A stretch of 64,000 nucleotides of DNA. Origin: Gammaproteobacteria bacterium UBA5078 (GTDB lineage: Bacteria > Pseudomonadota > Gammaproteobacteria > Pseudomonadales > Pseudohongiellaceae). The notes below the pieces were generated by a model. That model saw only the letters and a program-made list of their open reading frames with translations. It had not been told where the DNA came from and did not search any database. The position numbers and the translations under genes were made by a program. Each line of letters opens with the position of its first letter. The stretch's first letter is position 1. The DNA lies in the NCBI GenBank assembly GCA_002416505.1, contig DIAM01000015.1:30320-94319 (forward strand), read 5' to 3'. This document shows positions 13,301-18,208 of this stretch, in pieces.

Positions 13301-13505
13301 CACCGCGCCGGGCGAGAACAATAGTGGCACCGTGAATATCACGGTTGATCTAAACGCCGCGGGCCTAGGCTACCTGAGCTTCGAGTGGGATGACGCCGAC
13401 GCGGACTATAACGAAGACCCCACTGGGCAGATCGAATTCGGGCAGTACCGAATGCACGATCGTATTATCAACTGGCAGGAAATCTACAATAGTCCGAGCC
13501 CCTAA
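1374..13505 (+). CDS. mshQ: Giant MshQ-like modular surface protein (DUF6701 C-terminus)
   Basis: About 4,043 residues, roughly three times the usual MshQ length. I prefer the ATG at 1374 over the in-frame TTG at 1359. A long basic N-region and hydrophobic core end in HLGAAHA, a signal-peptidase I type site near residue 40. Modules in order, by approximate residue: Gly-rich tract 94-319; seven ~100-residue invasin/Ig-like repeats 323-1020 (each with a [TQ]QPS or QQAS opening, GGGTLGGTLTA and a final WN/S strand); a jelly-roll-like domain 1022-1239; four MshQ-type repeats 1240-1739 (C-x-F-x-I-x-H opening, GNW/GDW, DG-x-A-x-Y-x-F); a second jelly-roll-like region 1739-1973; a DUF3344-like region 1986-2333; two DUF11-like domains 2336-2656; a beta-rich region 2660-2939; another MshQ repeat to 3056; a lectin/MAM-like domain 3066-3243; another repeat to 3380; and DUF6701 to the end. 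It is probably an exported, pilus-associated adhesin. Domain names are from memory of the families. Confidence 0.8.
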   Translation: MTGSRQCLDYSPHLSRLAKHWSGARRRIVGVVALVLVSHLGAAHAQVPGPVALQGTGGTITSNGAYRVHTFTVATTPKSFVPPAGISAVDALVVGGGGGGARTGNNEGGGGGGAGGFLNLSNVSILSAPSATSITVGDAGAGATVNGSGSSGGQSRFIAITSRDATGGGGGGDGGAVGLAGGSGGGGGANGAGSPAGGAGVVGQGNNGGNSFGGNNNDRAGGGGGGAGQAGFDATSQNGGAGGTGASSTITGSTVTYAAGGGGAGRVSGGAGGSGGLGGAGATNQDVGGNGSGFGSGGGAGRRNLNGGNGSAGVVVVSYLAPLLTMDTQPSTSAGAGVAFAQQPVIRLTRGDGVTGINGITITASLASGGGTLGGTLTAVTAGGGYATFANLSLSGIEGAKTIAFTAANSTGQVVSNVVTLQSTLTVQTQPPASVQRGATFSTAARAFNNASVAQNGVAVTVSILSGGGTLNGTLTQNTASGIATFANLSITGTPGVRVLQFTATNWRSVSTANVNVTASTLAITQQASTTVTQGVVFPQQPIVRALDGGGNPIAGVDVTVVVAGGSGVVSGTTTKTTDASGYATFTDLLIGGSTGVHTLNFSASNWNPVVSNNITVSAPTKFLTLNTQPSTSAGLGQVIPIQPIILANDGSPVAGVVVTAAIDTGPGTLGGTLTATTNASGLASFSNLYVTGVSGSHTLRFTSPTWTQAISNAITISPSTLSITQQASATVESAEQFAMQPIVRALDASGNPISGLDIAATLQSGGGSLGGTLTATTDGSGLAYFSNLRITGTPGDRVLRFATTGWNSVDSNPVSVIPSPLLVLQQASTPEQSGVVFSQQPIVEARDGNDSPISGVIVTASIFSGGGTLGGTVTATTDGSGQAAFTNLQISGANGERVLRFTATDWQSTDSAGITIFSNLSITTQPTALVTSGEVFPQQPVIEALDGAGSLISGLQVSATLFTGTGVLSGTSTATTGVDGRATFSDLAIAGAPGGRTLQFSALGWGSVESATVDIAGGPGSCAFEGGVIGSQLVTLLGCTTSQVNPLGSAISIDVPGGTAQGDVLVAFIAAHQTSVFNVTGWTKLSEDGSGGSQTLSVFTRVATASEPASYTFTEASSNTRYIYGAMMRFLGGDGSVLVGTANTGNNSTAIAPALTTSLDDTLIVRLASVRNNLTPNPASGGIVAGHRNITQDSANNSDGAAAYYNDTDASDNVATANFTNTSNRWVAQTIGLEPAPVYHFEITHGASHGTCSATTPVTITAFDSYGVQVTDFEGTMTLTSSGGTGNYALSTGTGTPANFANGTSNDGIAEYEFDGTEGGAVTLDFSSSSIGTITFDAVGEYERTVTPVSPAPGQTAQVITETAETENYALSMTLGACAFRISHDGNGSVCSIDPITISVVDSLGNNVNYTGNINLSTVGVTGGNWTKTSTPTDANGTLDNGASNDGVASYAFVLADAGDIVLNFQDNIAETLNFNITAAGVSAPAGIYDPNLVVTACSFRIAHSASMDVCSPEEVTISIVNNLGVTVTGYTGTINLSTTTGRGSWAKTTTAIDAEGTLTDPIAGDGGATYNFVVGDAGTITLKFIHPGASGVVNINVSDGATLDPRSSASPYDQSIAVGLCKFEISHSESATACEIEAVTITVRDSLGVLADEYEGTMTLATNTNHGNWLVNTGSGVLADVAGDDNGTATYKFSAGDDGQVILDFSTPHAEIVNFDAIDNAIIVDVTLDPNLVVSSCLPAIVGAASCVVGSSTSLSIPAQSLVENQRSRMVLMLVSGASASNVSSASFNSQSMTLIRRQQDSSGEGNTTELWGIRDINLPVASGSYSGAFTGGPVGAAMCLLAINEVEQVFPAALIPADTGPNNGSAGSGARTTTITSQANNSLIVVGTSFDSPTYWNFATPAPDYLTRIFGMFGTPIANPTGNGARFGGSAGRLPTAGIANIEERLEYTTPPVGTQLAVAFKPLIAGVPLASDYVPVLLEQTFSGNLSYRAIGATLRTTFNDDAPTPLGCNFVSGGVNASTSATLTLPPGGSSVRAAYLYWAGSGDAAISGHVDADVSFGLNGSEVPITADQIFLIDNTGVSNDVDYFTGFSDVTSLVSGSGLYTLKDFSVQSGAPWSASQSCAGVWSLIVVYDHPDERLRVVNLFQGFQPFQNSNFTLVPRNFRMATNDAALNLPNGQVTHITLEGDETLNSPDNAEGLGIQTAPNATNFTNITSSLNPLGQEFNSTITRPVYVYDAGTGYYEFDASAGPNGDGLEIDVPGPQVSSGGPRFGNSWGLDVDTHYIQGGGPGSLLYNFAIDGAEAEQITTRYSAEQDLVMLISEVISVTNFPVADLEVTKTETSTFKVNGTGSYQFVVHNNGNGGVSGGYADGEILVADILPDGLTFANAGAVSGTGWSCSVTLNPGAFSCTYDIAATWTGGAIAARLAEGESLPPINATVQIGSSSFFPLRNNNAKNSVRMLHSGGSCAATANGVVPDAQDCQRAPQFDNFNDLEGGNIDINDLDDKQANNNNVDSVTTVVKGVEVDLVMNKFVEDILEAGSTGIYTLRITNNGPDATTAPITVNDIQPTGVTFDSAAGTGWICPIPSGSLTCTYAGSLAVGQSTDILLTVDVTGADGYFVTNAASVTAGAFNFDTNDSNNSDQDITEIQGAPVASQEKFLLSVSSLGQLTSIGGLSNFEDDDYIIYDPATDTAQMFFDNSALGFDVNDADAVHLLKNGHIVISAKTAGSIGTGAGLINFGPGDLVVYDPILGTASLLFDGDTIFGGPNPGDNNITAVYVNDDGTIDIAVERSDPSSTIGSNNLAVVNTNIIRYDPVAGTASNIIDLGALLDTGDSGAIITGFYRRVDPSNPNATIQNYVLTIQDPNDGLITTGVGYDPSTGTVVTQDDVTQIDNTGALTTSNLFLGDVELGVFESSGNLSNLLIDAIHVLEDPYIGHFRISEYGGSASVCSPTGLQLRISKHEGLTHTRDTDYYGSVRLSTDTGIGDWAIVSGGGTLSNGAANDGFAIYTYVPSDGGTVVLSLNQSIAGTVNVDVSNGIAREGIPAGVGSEAPLFTYSAGVTLNYLDSFSTVSYANQDGTNAWGANWTENDAVLPAGAASGDVKVAGGKAVFTRAGLTTPPSLMRSIDLSGATLQSDLILSFSYNYANLGTFEEFVVEARHDTAASWQQVALYKRGSTLPNVATGNALSGNLNLSAVFSGTPGANTQIRFRVVQGFSAGATFSIDDVKLTAETSDCNVSPLGVAHYEIDIQGITSGTYSGVACVGAEVTITGHNAAHTAIEPGAVTIYLTTKLTSNGSSINKGNWSRVIDGTGVLNNGTVNNGAATYTFPANEESVKILFNYTGPSSNPEIINFNVTDNTNTEFEDPNYSVSQIGLRVLNSGTGSSSTPIPVQIAGKPSNVNPISSVLYVQVVNSSGTNPGVCEPLFAVGETLDLEFAAECDDPTECVTATESFEVNGTSVPLIDQPDPVNYTSVPITLADVGGGVPGAPIVINYSDVGKMRLHSRFDIPFGDNLDPLLATKSGDAVTSTSNQFIVRPFGFDIDFSDGRADNGTGDASYAADYTGSRWRIAGESFDTTVSAVAWESGDDSNNDGVPDSGADLTDNHVTPNFDQDSSAGSYSVQLSIIETKVPGGIDGVLANDNFDGFAFGVNTHSINYNEVGIIDVRADIVDGSDAVIPYLGTSNIEGRVLNVGRFYPNLFAVTQKALTGRSDLACTPDSGFTYMNEPFEVSLELTAKGLSDSGNYTTVNYRGDFAKLDSFAELSLVAINDVESASDVDYSTRLANSSLATSFAGTWSGGVLSLAGNMIFQRNAAATPDGPFPAMQIAFKPTDNDGVTIDPARVDELTPLGVLDVDLDIFPAEPGTAVYYLIDEHEFRYGRLIVNNAYGPETEDLALTFLVEYYNGSEFERNILDNCSVLDIADVSFVPGTYTEDLDSGETVLVSPDTVTFLNGQTQGYEDIALPSDSPLETTAPGENNSGTVNITVDLNAAGLGYLSFEWDDADADYNEDPTGQIEFGQYRMHDRIINWQEIYNSPSP
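1654..2330 (+). repeat. Glycine-rich low-complexity tract in mshQ
   Basis: About 225 codons, largely GGC/GGT, form many runs of three to seven glycines interspersed with Asn, Ala and Ser (for example GGGGGGGA and GGNGGNSFGG patterns). This is a flexible or glycine-helix surface segment between the signal peptide and the Ig-like repeats. The GC-rich repetition makes the tract prone to slippage and length change. Confidence 0.8.
2340..4432 (+). repeat. Seven tandem ~300 bp Ig-like (invasin-type) repeats in mshQ
   Basis: Units begin near 2340, 2642, 2938, 3241, 3537, 3838 and 4132, a spacing of 294-303 bases. Each encodes a strand such as LSITQQAS or LTLNTQPS, then FxQQPIVRALDGxGNPISG, then GGGTLGGTLTATTDGSG, then AxFxNLxITGxPG and a last strand VLRFTATxW. 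The diverged DNA suggests old duplications rather than recent expansion. Confidence 0.8.
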
Positions 13506-13511
13506 ACCCAC

Positions 13512-13541
13512 GAGGGCGCGGCCATCTATGCGCCGCGCCTC
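13512..13541. terminator. GC-rich hairpin between convergent mshQ and ntrC
   Basis: GAGGGCGCGGC can pair with GCGCCGCGCCTC across a short loop, immediately after the mshQ stop and before the ntrC stop on the other strand. No T run follows, so termination by this element is a guess from position. Confidence 0.3.
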
Positions 13542-13574
13542 TGTGTGCCAAGCGATTGCAATGCCTGCCTAGGC

Positions 13575-14990
13575 CTAGGCCTCGTCTTCGCTCTCGATCT
13601 CTAACTCCTTAATCTTCCGGGTGAGCGTGTTGCGCCCCCAGCCTAGTAGCATCGCCGCATCGCGCCGGCGCCCAGCCGTGTGTTTGAGTGCCACCTCGAT
13701 CATCGTGCGCTCGAACACAGGCGTCGCCTGGTTGAGAATCTCACGATGTCCCAGATTCAATTCCTGGTCGGCCCAGTTATAGAGCAGTTGCGACCAACTG
13801 CCCGCGCTACTGACCTGCGCCTGAGCCTCCAGCAGCTCGGGCGGCAGATCGTCGATATGCACCTCACGACTCGAGGCCATGACGGTGATCCAGCGACAGA
13901 AATTCTCCAATTGCCGCACGTTACCCGGCCAGCTAAGGCCTGTTAGGTATTTCTCCGTCTCGGGTCGGAACACCTTGGGCTCTGTCTCTAGCTCTTCCGC
14001 GGCCTTGGCGAGGAAGTGCTGCGCAAGGCGCGGAATGTCTTCGCGGCGATCGCGCAGTCTAGGGATGTGGATGCGGATGACGTTGAGGCGGTGGAATAAG
14101 TCTTCCCTGAACAGGTGCTTGCTCACGAGTAGTTCGAGGTTCTGGTGAGTCGCGGCGATGATGCGCACGTCCACCTTGATGGGCGTGTGCCCTCCCACTC
14201 GGTAGAACTCGCCGTCGCTTAGCACACGCAGCAAACGAGTCTGGGTGTCTGCGGGCATGTCCCCGATCTCATCGAGGAATAGCGTGCCGCCGTTGGCCTG
14301 CTCGAAGCGGCCGGTGCGCTGGGAGGTGGCGCCAGTAAACGCGCCCTTCTCGTGACCGAACAGCTCGGACTCGATCAGGTCTTTGGGAATGGCCGCGACG
14401 TTCAGGGCGATAAACTGATTCTTCTTGCGGGGGCTGTGCCGATGCAGCGCATGGGCGACGAGCTCCTTGCCGGTACCCGACTCGCCGTTGATGAGCACGG
14501 TGATGTTGGACTGGGAGAGGCGACCGATGGCGCGAAACACCTCTTGCATCGCGGGGGCTTCGCCGATGATGTCTTTCGGGCTCTCCAGGACCGGGGAGGG
14601 GATCTCGACGTTCTTCTCGCGGGCGTGCTCTAGCGCCCTTACCGTCATCGCTACGGCCTCGTCGATATCGAAAGGCTTGGGCAGATACTCGAAGGCGCCG
14701 CGGCTATAGGAGGACACCGCGCTATCCAGATCCGAGTGCGCCGTCATAATGATGACCGGCAGCAGCGGGTATTGATCGTGAACGGTGGATAGCAAGTCCA
14801 GACCATTGATGCCCGGCATGCGGATATCACTGATAATGGCGTCTGGTCTCTCTTTCTCTAAGCGGTGTAGTAGATCCTCTCCGTTTTCGAAGCACTGCGT
14901 GGACAGCCCCGAGCGTGAGAGAGACTTCTCTAGAACCCAACGGATCGACTTGTCGTCGTCGAGTACCCAGACTGAATTATGTTTGCTCAT
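13575..14990 (-). CDS. ntrC: Nitrogen regulation response regulator NtrC
   Basis: 471 residues, normal family length. The receiver domain (1-120) has the acidic pocket DDD at 11-13, phospho-acceptor Asp55 (IISDIRMPG) and conserved Lys105. The sigma-54-activating AAA+ domain has Walker A GESGTGKE at 169-176, the GAFTGA loop at 216-221 that contacts sigma-54, and Walker B FLDE at 238-241. The Fis-type helix-turn-helix lies at the end (GRRRDAAMLLGWGRNTLTRK). It activates sigma-54 promoters when phosphorylated by NtrB under nitrogen limitation. It lies 74 bases downstream of ntrB on the same strand and is probably co-transcribed with it. Its expected DNA sites are visible upstream of glnA and ntrB. 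The 3' end is convergent with mshQ. Confidence 0.97.
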   Translation of the reverse strand: MSKHNSVWVLDDDKSIRWVLEKSLSRSGLSTQCFENGEDLLHRLEKERPDAIISDIRMPGINGLDLLSTVHDQYPLLPVIIMTAHSDLDSAVSSYSRGAFEYLPKPFDIDEAVAMTVRALEHAREKNVEIPSPVLESPKDIIGEAPAMQEVFRAIGRLSQSNITVLINGESGTGKELVAHALHRHSPRKKNQFIALNVAAIPKDLIESELFGHEKGAFTGATSQRTGRFEQANGGTLFLDEIGDMPADTQTRLLRVLSDGEFYRVGGHTPIKVDVRIIAATHQNLELLVSKHLFREDLFHRLNVIRIHIPRLRDRREDIPRLAQHFLAKAAEELETEPKVFRPETEKYLTGLSWPGNVRQLENFCRWITVMASSREVHIDDLPPELLEAQAQVSSAGSWSQLLYNWADQELNLGHREILNQATPVFERTMIEVALKHTAGRRRDAAMLLGWGRNTLTRKIKELEIESEDEA

Positions 14991-15064
14991 AGCCTAAGAT
15001 CCTATGTTTGAAAAATATACTCGGGCAACGGTGGAAAGCCCCGAGTAGCCGATGCCAGCGCTAA

Positions 15065-16153
15065 CTATTTAGACTCTTCTGCATTCGCAACCGGGATAAA
15101 GATGGCAAAGCGCGTTTGCCCAGGTTTGCTACTGCACTCGATCATGCCTTTGTGCTGATTAATAATGGAATGGGCAATCGAAAGCCCTAGCCCCGTGCCC
15201 TCGGCACGCCCGCTTATCATCGGGTAGAAAATGCTGCCGATGAGCTCCTCCGGTATGCCCGGGCCATCGTCGACAATCTCGACGCGTGCGGCTAAGCGAT
15301 GGAACACTGCGCCGATGGTGACATTGCGCAGCACTCGCGTGGTCAGCTTGATCGTGCCACTGCTGTGGCGTACGTTCGGGCTCTCCAATGCCTGCATGGC
15401 ATTGCGCACGATATTGAGCACCGCCTGAATCAACTGCTCGGAATCGGCGAAGACATTGGGGATGCTCGGGTCGTAATTGCGTTCGATGCTAATGTCCTTG
15501 TCGAGGATTTCAGCTTCGATGAGATTGCGAACGCGCTCGAGCACCTCGTGAATATTGATCGACTTGAGTTCGGGGAGCTTCTTGGAGCCCACCAGTCGGT
15601 CCACTAGTTTGTGCAGCCTGTCAGCCTCTTCGATGATGACATTGGTGTAATCGCTCAACTCGTTATCGGGTAGCTCGCGGGCTAGCAACTGCGCCGCGCC
15701 ACGGATGCCCCCGAGGGGGTTCTTGATCTCGTGTGCTAATCCCCGCACCAACTCTCGCGTGGTTTCGTGGGTCGAGATTAACGCCTCTTCCTTGCTGATG
15801 CGCTCGGCATAATTAAGGGCCTGTAATTCCATCAGGATGTGCGCGTCTTCCAGATCGAGCAGTGGCGTGATGCTGTAGTCCACCACTATGGTGCGGCCCT
15901 GGCTCAGGTGCAGCTCAGCCCTGCGCTTGGTGAAGCTGCTATGGCTGTCCTTTGCGTTGCGTATCTCCGCTATATCCTGGTCGGCGTCGAAGAAGATGTC
16001 GCCTATCCACGCACTCTGTAACTGTCGACCACTCAGCGCGAGCAGGCTCTCGGCCGCTAGATTGATGTAGATAAGTTTTAGCTCCTGGTCGAAGACAATG
16101 ACGCTGGTGCTCAGATTATCCAGTAGTCGTTTATGTAGATTGCTTATACTCAC
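15065..16153 (-). CDS. ntrB: Nitrogen regulation sensor histidine kinase NtrB
   Basis: 362 residues. An N-terminal PAS domain (about 8-115, opening LLDNLSTSVIVFDQELKLIYIN) precedes a HisKA dimerisation segment with H-box LAHEIKNPLGG (His141). The HATPase domain has N-box QAVLNIVRNAMQAL, G1 VDDGPGIPEEL and a C-terminal GTGLGLSIAHSII. It is soluble, with no membrane segment, as expected for NtrB/GlnL, whose activity is set by the PII protein. It phosphorylates and dephosphorylates NtrC. Upstream lie an NtrC site and a sigma-54-like promoter; the terminator after glnA separates it from glnA transcripts, so ntrBC probably has its own autoregulated promoter. Confidence 0.96.
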   Translation of the reverse strand: MSISNLHKRLLDNLSTSVIVFDQELKLIYINLAAESLLALSGRQLQSAWIGDIFFDADQDIAEIRNAKDSHSSFTKRRAELHLSQGRTIVVDYSITPLLDLEDAHILMELQALNYAERISKEEALISTHETTRELVRGLAHEIKNPLGGIRGAAQLLARELPDNELSDYTNVIIEEADRLHKLVDRLVGSKKLPELKSINIHEVLERVRNLIEAEILDKDISIERNYDPSIPNVFADSEQLIQAVLNIVRNAMQALESPNVRHSSGTIKLTTRVLRNVTIGAVFHRLAARVEIVDDGPGIPEELIGSIFYPMISGRAEGTGLGLSIAHSIINQHKGMIECSSKPGQTRFAIFIPVANAEESK

Positions 16154-16210
16154 AGGACTGCTCTATTGAGGTGCGGAAACGAGGGGTCTCTGCTTTGTTA
16201 AGGGATGACA

Positions 16211-16226
16211 TGCAATAAGTAAACCA
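16211..16226 (-). promoter_or_regulatory. Possible sigma-54 promoter of ntrBC
   Basis: On the minus strand the sequence reads TGGTTTACTTATTGCA. It has the invariant GG-N10-GC spacing and a perfect -12 TTGCA, but the -24 half keeps only TGG. It would start transcription about 45 bases before the ntrB ATG, with the NtrC site at 16289-16304 about 95 bases upstream of the start point, the usual enhancer distance. A sigma-70 promoter covered by the NtrC site is the alternative. Confidence 0.45.
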
Positions 16227-16288
16227 ACCGAATGCGTTACTGCAATAGGCCCCCTAGGGCTAGTAAACACGGGGGCTTGCGACAACAA

Positions 16289-16304
16289 TGCACTAATATG
16301 GTGC
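16289..16304. promoter_or_regulatory. NtrC binding site upstream of ntrB
   Basis: TGCACTAATATGGTGC is a near-perfect dyad (GCACTA-N3-TGGTGC) matching the known NtrC consensus. It lies between the glnA terminator and ntrB, about 136 bases upstream of the ntrB start. Confidence 0.72.
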
Positions 16305-16368
16305 GTCACGCAAATAGTCATCGGCACACTATGGGGTCGGACGCTTCGGCGGCGCCCGAATTTGGCGC

Positions 16369-16399
16369 AAAAAAAACCCGGCGCTAGGCCGGGTTTTTT
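16369..16399 (-). terminator. Strong intrinsic terminator of glnA
   Basis: AAAAAACCCGGC pairs with GCCGGGTTTTTT around a five-base loop. On the minus strand the stem is followed by eight T residues. It lies 23 bases after the glnA stop, and the symmetrical A and T tracts would let it work in both directions. Confidence 0.92.
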
Positions 16400-16421
16400 A
16401 TTAATGCTCAATCTTGCAACA

Positions 16422-17831
16422 TTAACAGCTGTAGTACATATCGAACTCAACGGGGTGAGTAGAGCTGTTCAAGCGTGTGCAGTCTGCTTCTTTCAGTTCG
16501 ATGTAGGCATCGATCAGGTCGTCACAGAATACGCCGCCTTCCTTGAGGAAGGCGCGATCCTTGTCCAGCGCTTCCAGTGCTTCGTCTAGGGAGTAGCACA
16601 CACGTGGGATAAGGGCTTCTTCTTCTGGCTCAAGGTCGTAAAGATCTTTGGTGGCTGGATCGCCAGGGTGGATCTTGTTCTTGATACCGTCAAGGCCTGC
16701 CATCAGCATGGCCGCGAAGAACAGGTAAGGGTTCGCCGTGGGGTCACCGAAGCGTACTTCTACACGAATGGCGCGTGGGTTGCCGCCGAGCACATAAGGA
16801 ATACGGATCGCAGCAGAACGGTTGCGCGATGAGTATGCCAACAGCGTTGGTGCCTCAAAGCCCTTAACTAGGCGCTTATAGGAGTTCGTAGAGGCGTTAC
16901 CGAATGCGTTCAGTGCCTTCGCGTGCTTGATGATGCCGCCGATGTAGTACAGGGCTTCCTCAGACAGGCCAGCATACTGGTCGCCAGCGAACACGTTCTT
17001 GCCACCCTTGGAGATCGACATGTGCACGTGCATACCGCTGCCGTTGTCGCCGACTAGAGGCTTGGGCATGAAGGTCGCAGTCTTGCCGTAGGCATCGGCT
17101 GTATTCAGGACGCAGTACTTCAGGATCTGAACTTCGTCTGCCTTCTTGACTAGCGAGTTGAACTTAGCGCCGATCTCGAGCTGGCCCGCATTACCCACTT
17201 CGTGGTGGTGTAGCTCGATAACCAGACCCATCTCAGTCATTGTGTCGCACATTGCGCAACGCAGGTCGTGGAGGGAGTCTACTGGCGCAACTGGGAAGTA
17301 GCCGCCTTTGACCTTAGGGCGATGGCCCTTATTGCCGCCTTCGATAGCCTTGTCCGAAGACCACGCCGCTTCGTCCGAATCGATCTCGAAGAAAGAGCGG
17401 TTCATTTCCGTCTTCCACTTCACTTGATCGAATACGAAGAACTCAGGCTCTGGGCCGAAGAACGCCTCATCACCGATTCCAGTAGACTTCAGGTAGGCCT
17501 CGGCGCGGCGCGCAACAGAGCGCGGATCGCGGTTATAGCCTTGCATGGTCTTAGGTTCGATAATGTCGCAAGTCAGGTTTACCTGAGGCTCATCAACAAA
17601 CGGGTCGAGCACGGCGGTAGAGTCGTCTGGACGCAAAATCATGTCTGATTCGTTGATGCCTTTCCAGCCAGCCACGGAAGAGCCGTCGAACATAACGCCT
17701 TCCATGAAGGTGTCGTCCACGACATTCGCGGGGAATGTGACGTGCTGTTCTTTGCCTTTAGTGTCTGTAAAACGGAGGTCAACCCACTTTACATCGTTGT
17801 CTTTTATAAGTTTAAGAGTCTTTTCAGACAT
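16422..17831 (-). CDS. glnA: Glutamine synthetase, type I
   Basis: 469 residues, the usual GSI-beta length. Visible signatures are the N-terminal MFDGSSVAGWKGI beta-grasp motif, the metal/ATP core with MHVHMS (His ligand segment), KPLVGDNGSGMH, and NRSAAIRIP for glutamate and ATP binding. The adenylylation loop has Tyr near residue 397 in DLYDLEPEE, so it is presumably regulated by GlnE. It condenses glutamate and ammonia into glutamine as a cytoplasmic dodecamer. A GGAGG Shine-Dalgarno stands eight bases before the ATG. The ~190-base leader follows a sigma-54 promoter at 18032-18047 with two NtrC sites further upstream. Confidence 0.98.
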   Translation of the reverse strand: MSEKTLKLIKDNDVKWVDLRFTDTKGKEQHVTFPANVVDDTFMEGVMFDGSSVAGWKGINESDMILRPDDSTAVLDPFVDEPQVNLTCDIIEPKTMQGYNRDPRSVARRAEAYLKSTGIGDEAFFGPEPEFFVFDQVKWKTEMNRSFFEIDSDEAAWSSDKAIEGGNKGHRPKVKGGYFPVAPVDSLHDLRCAMCDTMTEMGLVIELHHHEVGNAGQLEIGAKFNSLVKKADEVQILKYCVLNTADAYGKTATFMPKPLVGDNGSGMHVHMSISKGGKNVFAGDQYAGLSEEALYYIGGIIKHAKALNAFGNASTNSYKRLVKGFEAPTLLAYSSRNRSAAIRIPYVLGGNPRAIRVEVRFGDPTANPYLFFAAMLMAGLDGIKNKIHPGDPATKDLYDLEPEEEALIPRVCYSLDEALEALDKDRAFLKEGGVFCDDLIDAYIELKEADCTRLNSSTHPVEFDMYYSC

Positions 17832-18031
17832 TCTTGATCCTCCGTGCGATCGAGAATGTGACGGCTTAGGTCACGGGTTATTGGCTTGAAACATCGAGAA
17901 ATTCGACATTCCTTTGTAAAACCTTGCTTGCTTTAATTCATGGGCTGCCAAGCATATAACAGCTGCTGCTCAACAAGTAGCTCTTCGAGCGCTATAATAG
18001 CGCGCAAGTGGGTCTTGTGTGCAGGGGTAGG

Positions 18032-18047
18032 AGCAATAAATATGCCA
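18032..18047 (-). promoter_or_regulatory. Sigma-54 promoter of glnA
   Basis: Minus-strand TGGCATATTTATTGCT has GG-N10-GC spacing, five of six bases of TGGCAC at -24 and a good TTGCT at -12. The expected start point is near 18020, giving a leader of ~190 bases before glnA. The paired NtrC sites lie about 100-145 bases upstream, as in enterobacterial glnAp2. Confidence 0.75.
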
Positions 18048-18120
18048 GCCACCGGATACGCTCTAGCCCTTTAAATATAGGCCCTGTAATTTCTTCGCCA
18101 CTAATACGCTCCATTTCCGC

Positions 18121-18135
18121 GCACCATTATGGTGC
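18121..18135. promoter_or_regulatory. NtrC enhancer site 1 of glnA
   Basis: GCACCATTATGGTGC is a perfect 6+6 dyad (GCACCA-N3-TGGTGC), the NtrC consensus. It is promoter-proximal to glnA and about 75-90 bases upstream of the divergent thiI start. Confidence 0.82.
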
Positions 18136-18150
18136 TATAAAAGTAACAAA

Positions 18151-18165
18151 GCGCCATATTGGTGC
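18151..18165. promoter_or_regulatory. NtrC enhancer site 2 of glnA
   Basis: GCGCCATATTGGTGC is the same dyad with one mismatch. Its centre is 30 bases (about three helical turns) from site 1, the arrangement that lets two NtrC dimers bind cooperatively. Confidence 0.78.
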
Positions 18166-18208
18166 GTTTGTTCACCCATTGCGCTAATTTACCTCCTAGG
18201 CAGTCGTC

